Of a DNA stretch of 64,000 bases, positions 57,165-64,000 are shown one piece after another. A program made the translations under genes and the position numbers. Source of the DNA: Paracentrotus lividus. Lineage: Eukaryota; Echinodermata; Echinoidea; Camarodonta; Echinidae. The notes under the pieces are model-generated. The model was not told where the DNA came from. It searched no databases and saw only the letters and a program-made list of their open reading frames with translations. Positions within the stretch are counted from its first letter, which is position 1, and each line of letters starts with the position of its first letter. The stretch lies in contig CALNVZ010003434.1 in assembly GCA_940671915.1 (NCBI GenBank), positions 29,258,997 to 29,322,996 on the forward strand. Reading direction: 5' to 3'.

Positions 57165-58721
57165 CAGTCAACACCCACTACAAGCATATCTGCCAACTGT
57201 TACGAAAAATTCGTAATTATTACAAATTTTTACCCTTTATACGAAAATACGAATGTACCTTTAAAAATTACGAATATGAGCGCCATTATACATGTATTAT
57301 ATTATGACCACTCACGCACGTGTTATATGCATGTTCTATGTAGTTCTACTACGGCGCGCGCGTACGTACGTACGTGCACATGAAAGCAACACACGAAAAC
57401 AGCGCATTCGTAGTGAAGGCGGAAGGCCATTCAAAGTACATGCACGTTGATCTTAGTGCATACACACAGCGAAAGACGAAAACAGCGCATTCGCGTGAAC
57501 ATGCATGTTGATGTTAGTGCATACACACAGGTATGGTACGAGTGCAAGTCAAGTGCACTTGTGTGTATTGTGTGTGATTTTTTCACCTCTGTCAAGTTTT
57601 TCATTGACAAGTTTCCATGCATGTTACTCATCAAAGAAGGAGAAGACAGGCATAGTGCCATGGATGCACTGGAAAACCAGTTTGTGAGCTATCAAATTGC
57701 TCAGATTCCAGACTCAGTGCTAAGAGAGGAAGGAGCTGACAAGCAATGGACAGTTATGATGATACAGAAGGGTGCATCAGGTGAACTGAGCTATGATAGA
57801 CTTGGAAGAGTAATGCTAGGGATCCTGACGATACCACATACAAATGCGGAGTGTGAAAGGGTGTTCAGTCAAGTGCGCAAGAACAAAACTGATTTCAGAG
57901 GATCAATGAGCAATGAAACTCTGTCAAGTGTACTAATCACCAAGGCTCAGCAGACGGGACCTTGCTACTTGAGAGACTTTGATGACAAATTTCTTAGGAG
58001 AGCTAAGTCAGCTACATATAGAGCTCTCAATGAATAACAATCTATGTGTCATGAGGAAAGAAACTGAATCCAGAATTAACAAATGTTTGAACAATACAAC
58101 TGAAATAAACTCAACTTTACTTTTCCTCCAGTGAGAGCAGACAGTAATTTTAGCATCGGCTACATAGACCTCTTAACAACTGTGGTAAGGTTTTGTTTTG
58201 TTTTTTTTTTTCTTGAATAATTATCCAAATGTATTGATACAATGTAAGTGATATTGTGAATGCTCATATTTCATTGAGTTATTCATTCATCTTCAGATTC
58301 ATGAAAAAATTTTGGCAATAATTTTCTCAAACCTAAGCTCCACCCTAAAAACAACAGAAAAAAAAAGGTTTAAATGCTCCAAAATAGGGCTCAGATTGCA
58401 CCAGAGAGCGTCTAGAACCCCAGAGCTGGACCCCGGCCGCAAGGGACTTCGCGCTCGTGATGTGCGCTTTGCGCACATGTTGATGTGCGCTATGCGCACA
58501 TTTGTGTGTTTTTTATCTGATCATTACTAATTTGAAATTTCAAATGTTGGCAGCTATGTACAAGAAGTTGCTTGGGGCCAAACCAATAAGAATGAAATGA
58601 TATTATACTAGACATACATGTACATATAGGCAAAGGTGCATGTTTGAAATTGGTACCAGGAAAATCACCTTGTTGCATTGAAATCCCATTATATCCATGC
58701 TCTTATAACAGGATTTGACTG
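57165..58721. mobile_element. Composite element with CAGTC ends and TA duplication
   Basis: CAGTCAACACCC at 57165 and the complementary GGATTTGACTG ending at 58721, both bordered by TA, match the small TA-flanked MITE family. Inside lie a hAT transposase C-terminal fragment (57580-58037), a G+C-rich ACGTACGTACGT block at 57361-57376, and two ATGTGCGC-type hairpins at about 58458-58500. Whether the CAGTC ends mobilised the hAT fragment or simply flank it is unknown. Confidence 0.45.
57580..58037 (+). pseudogene. hAT transposase fragment (dimerisation domain)
   Basis: The frame from about 57580 to the TAA at 58037 encodes F-S-Y-like leader, then GILTIPHTNAECERVFSQVR, KNKTDFRGSMSNETLSSVL and LRDFDDKFLRRAKSATYRAL. 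The I-P-H-x-N-A-x-x-E-R-x-F-S and K-x-x-x-R motifs define the hAT C-terminal dimerisation domain. The N-terminal zinc finger and the catalytic core are missing, so this is an internally deleted relic. Frame upstream of 57580, including its ATG, is unrelated to the domain. Confidence 0.7.
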
Positions 58722-59394
58722 TATAAATCGGCACTACTTCTATTCTTACAAGTACAGATACAATGAGGTTTCACACAACCAATCTTCTACATGATAAACA
58801 ATTCAGAATCTTCCATTTTCTTCCCCATTGTCATAGTATTTGCCTTTTCATGATCCAGTAACATACATTTCACAGTTCACATGGTCATTTTACTAATTAA
58901 AAAGATAAGCATAGTGTGTGTACTTCCCAATCTAATTTAAAAAACATATCTCTCTAAATAAATATTTTGAAAGGGGAAAATAACATGGCATTGTAATACT
59001 GCGTGATTGAAAGAAGCCTTACTGATTTGGCAAACAGATACCGGTATGTGTGAAGATACAGGCCACGGCTGTTGCAAAGAGATCCCCAGTTCAGGCTTAT
59101 TACCTATACATCAAAAAATCTTGTGTCCATGTTCATTAGAACAGAAGTGGGCTGTAGTCATTTTCATTCTTTCATAGTACAGTCCACCCCTGTTATGAGG
59201 TGTTTAGGGACCAAGTCAATTACAGTCAACCTTGCCTCAGTTAATCCACATACATGTAAGATGAATAATGGCCAATATGTACGTCAAAGGTCAAGTCATC
59301 TCTTCTTTATATTCTATTATCTTTCACCCTTCATAAAAAAAAATTTTCTAAGGCAAAACAGATTTGACTTAGGCATCATTGATTGTACACAGAC
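58038..59394. other. Intergenic repeat-derived DNA
   Basis: It contains the 3' part of the 57165-58721 element and a further CAGTCCACCCCTGTTAT end at about 59180 without a clear partner. No gene. Confidence 0.4.
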
Positions 59395-60970
59395 CTGCCA
59401 ACCGGTAAAGTTTTGTCATACCGTATTTCGTATGATTTTCAATTAAAATTATTTAGTCTTATGTTATTTTTCGAAACGAAATGTGTACAAGGCTCTCGTT
59501 AGTCCGGGAATCGGCGCATCAGATCATCACACCATTCACCTCATGCCAAAATTTAAAAAAAATTAAAGAGAGATAAACCTGTACAAGTACAGAGTGAATG
59601 AAGCATCCACTGTGCCAGTGTGTCTTGCATACTTGCTGTAACTGCGTGCCAGCATGGCATGATATCAGCACTGTGGTGAAACATATGCCCGAGGCACGGC
59701 CTAGTGGATTGAGTGATTGCAACTAGAACTGCGAGCGCGAGGCCGAAATCGGCAGCGAGGATTGAGTTATAGACGAAACTTAATTGACTCTACTTTATTT
59801 TTCCAGTCATCATGGCTTCCACTAGCTCAAAACGTACCAAGAAGCTACAGCCATTTAAAGACGATTAAACCAGGAAATGGAATTGCATTATTCCATCAAG
59901 CAAAAGTGTGTATCATGTGAGATGAACTTTGTATTTATCTGACTGCAGCATCGGACATCGGACAGCATCGGACATTGAGAAGTAAACGATGTGCAATCAC
60001 ACCTGAAAACTCTAAAACACCGAAAGTTCATCAAATTCATCAATGGAAAAATTCCCAACTTCTAAAGAATCAACACTCATTAGAGTAGAAGCGCTTGTGA
60101 CAAATTTTACATAACATAATATTGCTTTCTCAGCATCGGACCACTTCGGTCTTCAGTGACCTCGTCAAGACCGCGTTTCCAGACAGTGATATTGACTTTA
60201 GCCTTAGAAGAAGATTTTCTATGTGGATATAGTATTATGCAAGAACATTCCATTCACGGCACAACGATGAACAAAAGGTATGGCAATATGTATGTATTAA
60301 TGTATTCTGTGACTGCGCTTGTGCGTGGAAGATGCTTGGTATGTAGCATCACCGCAATTTGCGCATAAAAATTACTAATTTTTACTTCAAATTACCGGTT
60401 TTTAGCTTCAGCAGTACTGACTTTTGTCTGATAGATTGGCATCTCCAGTAATGACATACTGGAACTCACTGAAAATAGTTATATCATCTCCTGTGAGAGC
60501 CTACATATTCAATCAAAATCGGTAATCATCTACTGTATGAGCCAATATTTTCGCGTCCAGATATCGCGATTTTGGACTAGTTGGGGAAATTTGCAAGAGC
60601 AAAATTTCGCGATTTTGGTGATGACTTCATTACTATAAATAGCCTTGTACTGAAGTGGAAATTTTCACGATGAACATCTCGCGAAATTCGCAAAAATAAA
60701 GTCACCACGAAAATAACCACTTATACGGTATCCCCAAACTAAACTATGGATCTCGAAAGAGTTTAAGTGAATCATGAGAGAAAGAACAAGGCCATTTAAC
60801 TCGGAGTCACAGAATTAGTGAAAGAGTTAAATGATCAACTGAAATGAAAAATCAATGGAGCGAAAAGAAAGTACGGAGAAAAGCTAGAAAACTGCCTCCA
60901 GACAAATAATCCAAGAGATGTGTGGGAGCGTCTCGAAAAATGACAGATTTTTCAGATAAAAGAAGGTAGG
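59395..60970 (+). mobile_element. LINE fragment A, interrupted
   Basis: ALVSPGIGASDHHTIHLM (about 59490-59545) is the end of a LINE endonuclease domain. After a long insertion the same LINE resumes at about 60420-60525, is interrupted by a GCGAAAT-rich repeat (about 60530-60730), and continues with T-M-D-L-E-R-V-like codons, then VKELNDQLK, KRKYGEKLENCLQTNNPRDV and WERLEK. K-L-E-x-x-L-x-T-N-N-P-R-x-x-W is a signature of the endonuclease-to-RT linker of L2/CR1-like LINEs. Stops and frameshifts are frequent. Confidence 0.65.
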
Positions 60971-62979
60971 GCCTATAATGACCCTTTGAAGAACGTTCCG
61001 AAACAAGGCGACCGCAAAAGTGTTCCAGTTGTCAGAAACAAAATGCATTTCCATGACCAACCTTGAATATCATTCCATACTAATGGATGTTTTATTTTAT
61101 GAGTCTGTTAGTTTTAACAATGTTCACTTTTTTGTTAGAATTTATCAGTTTTAGAAATAAATCCAAAACATACATGTAATTTTGTTTTTTGGGGGGTCTT
61201 GCCTGCACTTTTGTTTGAGGTTTTTTCCTTGTCTGTTTTCATTCTAGATTACATTATGAGAAAGCTGAGAGAGACACGCTTTTCTTTGTCAACTGATGGC
61301 AGGTCAGACAGGAGCTGATGAACAGCTTTACCCAGTTGTCGTCCGCTACTATGATGAAGATCTCCACAAAGTTGTTGGTGTGCTACTAACTATTGCAACC
61401 ACAGAAGAGAGATCCACAGGAATAAACATTTACACACTTCTGGAGAATGTTCTGAAGGAAAAAAAAAAATACCATGGACTAACCGTGTATGTTTCTCAGC
61501 AGATACATGTGGGTGTAACGCATCTGTCATGATGGGTGTTCATGCAGGTGTTGCTGCCTATGTGAGGAAGGCAAATCCAGACGTATTTGTTTTGGGGTGC
61601 CCAAGCCATCGTTTACATTTAGCTGCTGAGAAGGGAGTATCCACCTTGCCTTTTTTCCCCTACTGATTTGCTTACATGTCAAAGGTAGACATTTGCCCAT
61701 ATTCACAAAAGTGGCCTAAAGTTAAGCCTAGCTTAAATCTGTGGTATAACTATGACTAGCAAAATGTCAATCTAAAAAAATTAGATGTTAGATTTATCAA
61801 CATTTTTGGTAGTTAAACAATTAAAACTGCCTGGAATGATAAGTACAAAAGTTTTCCTTATGATTAAAATACAATTCCAGAATTTGTTAAACTTTTAAGG
61901 AACAAGAAACTAAACAGATAGTGTCCCATTCCGCTAGCCATATTTAAATCACAGATTTAAGCTAGGCTTAACTTTAGGCCACCTTTGTAATACGGGCCAT
62001 TGGCTTCTATACAGACAGGAAACTCAGGCAGCTGAAGACAAACAAGACAATCAGTGAGAGAGGGGTCCTGGAATTTCGTGTCCAAGCCAAAAAGTTCCTC
62101 AGTGCAATGACCAAGAAGCTCATTGAAAGGAGCCCACTCAAGTACACAGTGGTTCGAAATATGAGCTGCTTTGATCCAAAGCGGATGGCAACAGACAAGA
62201 ATAACTCGGTTGCAAGCTTAATGTTATTGCTCTCAGCACTCAGTGATGCCAACAGACTGGAATATTCTTGTGATGACATCTGGAGTGAGTAGAGTAATGC
62301 ATGTGATGAGGCATCGGCTAGTGCTGAAATGAGGGACTTTGATTCACGGAACCAGAGAGTAGACTCAGTTTTGTGCAGATTTCTGGACTAGGATGCCAAG
62401 TACTCTAGTGTGTTAAAGCTAGTCAAGATGGTGCTCGTCTTGTCGCATGGACAGGCCTCAATCGAACGAGGCTTCTCTGTCAACAACGAGGTTCAGGAAG
62501 ACAACCTGCTTGGCCACTCTTTGCACTATATACATGTAAGGTCTATGACCATATCAAATATGTTGGAGGCATACAGAAGATTAAATGTAGACAAGTCCGT
62601 GCTGTTGGCAGCATCAGCGGGCAGGCATAGATACCAAATGTATCTTGATGATCAGAGAAGAGAAAAGGAAAATGAGAAAAAGGCATCAAAGCGAAAAGGA
62701 CTGAATACTGAGCTGGAGGATCTAAAGGCGAAACGTACAAGTCTCGAAGCAGATATCAAGTCTCATGTATCTTCAACTGATAAGTATGCAGAGGCTGAAT
62801 CTAAAGGGAACTTATCATGCATATCAAAATCAAACAGTCTCAGACGCACAGCCAAGGAAAAGAAGTCACAGTTAAAAGAAATTGAGAAAAACCCTAAAGT
62901 ACAAGTCAGACTACTACTTCATCGGCTGCACCTAGCTCCAGCTATCTCCTCAAGGGTAAAAGTGGATCTGGTACTCTGA
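59811..62979 (+). pseudogene. Decayed hAT-like transposase gene
   Basis: Pieces of one transposase appear in order. At 59811 MASTSSKRTKKLQPFKDD and, further on, VEALVTNF, FSASDHFG form the N-terminal zinc-finger region. At about 61256-61660 come LRETRFSLSTDG, DEQLYPVVVRYYDEDLHKVV, a frameshift near 61495, FSADTCGCNASVMMG and GCPSHRLHLAAEKG, which resembles the catalytic core. Then 62010-62291 (RGVLEFRVQAKKFLSAMTKK) and 62410-62979 (VLSHGQASIERGFSVNNEV, the dimerisation-domain region, then a basic coiled coil). It carries several stops and frameshifts, a 303-bp MITE (61695-61997), and LINE fragments between the N-terminus and the core. Confidence 0.7.
61695..61997. mobile_element. 303-bp MITE inside the hAT relic
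   Basis: GCCCATATTCACAAAAGTGG with CCTAAAGTTAAGCCTAGC at the left is inverted at the right as GCTAGGCTTAACTTTAGG with CCACCTTTGTAATACGGGC. The arms are about 60 bp. CATT occurs next to both ends (offset by one base), a possible short target duplication. Confidence 0.75.
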
Positions 62980-63120
62980 CATCCGTCAAGAAGACCGCTG
63001 TATCTACTGGCATTGCTGGATCAAAGCTAAAACCTGCAAGTCTTTCTGCTACTGGTACTACAACTAAAAGCGCATCTTCCTCCCATACCTTGCATGAAAC
63101 AAGAGAGAAACATGAGAGAA
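62918..63120 (+). repeat. Ser/Thr-rich coding segment, first copy
   Basis: The segment encodes APAISSRVKVDLVL in one frame and the serine/threonine-rich GSGTLTSVKKTAVSTGIAGS in another, and matches 63630-63843 at well over 90% of bases. It follows directly on the hAT coiled coil, so it is probably the hAT protein's tail with a small frameshift. Confidence 0.75.
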
Positions 63121-63189
63121 ACAGAATGTTTGTATCACCTCAAACCAAACTTTATTACCTTTTCCTTCGATTACCAAGACCTACAAACC

Positions 63190-64000
63190 AGTACGGTTTT
63201 TCATATTTCTTATGATTTATCAATTAAAATTTAGTGTTACTGTTCGGTACCAAATGTATACAAAGCTCCCGTGAGACCTAGACTTGGCGCATCAGATCAT
63301 AACACCATTCACCTCTTGTTATTAATAAAAACAAAAATTATGGAGAGATAAGCCTGTACAAAGTAATATGCAAAGTTGGAATAAAGCATCCATTGAGCAA
63401 CTTAAAACAGGCTTTGAAATTACTGATTTGGAATTGTTTCAGAATGCATGTGATGGCATACATGAACTCAATGATACAATCAATCATTATGTCATCTTCT
63501 GTGAGAGCCTGAATATTCAATCTGAATCGTTAACCATTTATGCCAACACTAAACCATGGATCTCGAAAGAGCTAAAGTCAATTATGAGAGAAAGAATAAG
63601 GCCATTAAACTCACAGGTACAACCCTCAAGTACAAGTCAGACTACCACTTCATCGGCTGCACCTAGCTCCAGCTATCTCCTCCAGGGTAAAAGTGGATCT
63701 GGTACTCTGACATCCGCCAAGAAGACCGCTGTATCTACTGGCATTGCTGGATCAAAGCTAAAACCTGCAAGTCTTTCTGCTACTGGTACTACAACTAAAA
63801 GCACATCTTCCTCCCATACCTTGCATGAAACAAGAGAGAAACGTGCCAACAGAACTAGTGCCACGTGCCACAGAATTAGTGAAAGAGTTAAATGATCAAC
63901 TGAAAGGAAAAATAATCAGTAAAGCGAAAAGACAGTAGGAGAAAAGATAGAAAATGGCTTCCAGACACATAATTTATAGAAGAGATGTGTGGAATTGTCT
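63190..64000 (+). pseudogene. LINE fragment B with an inserted hAT tail segment
   Basis: SDHNTIHLL-like codons (about 63285-63320) precede an open 175-codon frame at 63368-63895. Its first half, SWNKASIEQLKTGFEITDLE through ESLTIYANTKPWISKELKSI, is the LINE linker between endonuclease and RT. The K-P-W-I-x-K-E-L-K motif is diagnostic. Its second half (63615-63865) is a copy of the Ser/Thr-rich segment of 62918-63120. LINE sequence then resumes (CHRISERVK, NDQLK). Compared with fragment A, the middle block is an insertion of about 240 bp. It runs off the window. Confidence 0.65.

Overview
The window is animal nuclear DNA: A+T-rich, with genes broken into many short exons by GT-AG introns and with dense transposon-derived sequence between and inside the genes. 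The repeats (foldback MITEs, short arrays of the GCGCGAAGCGC type, hAT and LINE relics) and the protein sequences suggest a marine invertebrate deuterostome, most likely an echinoderm such as a sea urchin. That assignment is inference.

Three protein-coding genes can be built exon by exon with consistent splice phases. (1) A thiopurine S-methyltransferase-like gene lies on the minus strand, about 12.1 kb down to 1.1 kb. Its core exons are followed by a cluster of six related but divergent candidate last coding exons, each ending in its own stop codon. (2) A short membrane-anchored protein of probable SRPBCC/START fold is encoded on the plus strand in three exons, 13654-17250. (3) A complete Integrator subunit 2 gene (INTS2) lies on the plus strand in 22 coding exons, 30322-55085, predicting 1147 residues.

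Between genes 2 and 3 there are three tandem tRNA-Gly(UCC) genes on the minus strand (21.1-22.7 kb), a 3.2-kb satellite-filled element with perfect 16-bp inverted ends (25.1-28.3 kb), and several MITE-like elements with recognisable target duplications (TA, TTAA, TAA or 8 bp). INTS2 introns hold a 4-kb Harbinger-like element, a 1.4-kb tandem repeat, a TTAA-flanked element, a LINE fragment and tRNA-derived SINEs. The right end (57.2-64 kb) is a graveyard of hAT transposase and LINE pieces, some of them chimeric.

The most striking theme is repeated tandem duplication of single exons. INTS2 exon 20 is preceded by seven further copies in an array with an exact 132-bp period. Partial or decayed copies of INTS2 exons 5, 6, 12, 17 and 18 sit next to their parents. 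The methyltransferase gene shows a decayed copy of one internal exon and the six-member set of terminal exons. A second recurring structure is a set of strong hairpins that all close on a C-GAA-G trinucleotide loop. No virus, CRISPR array, rRNA or bacterial-type operon was seen.
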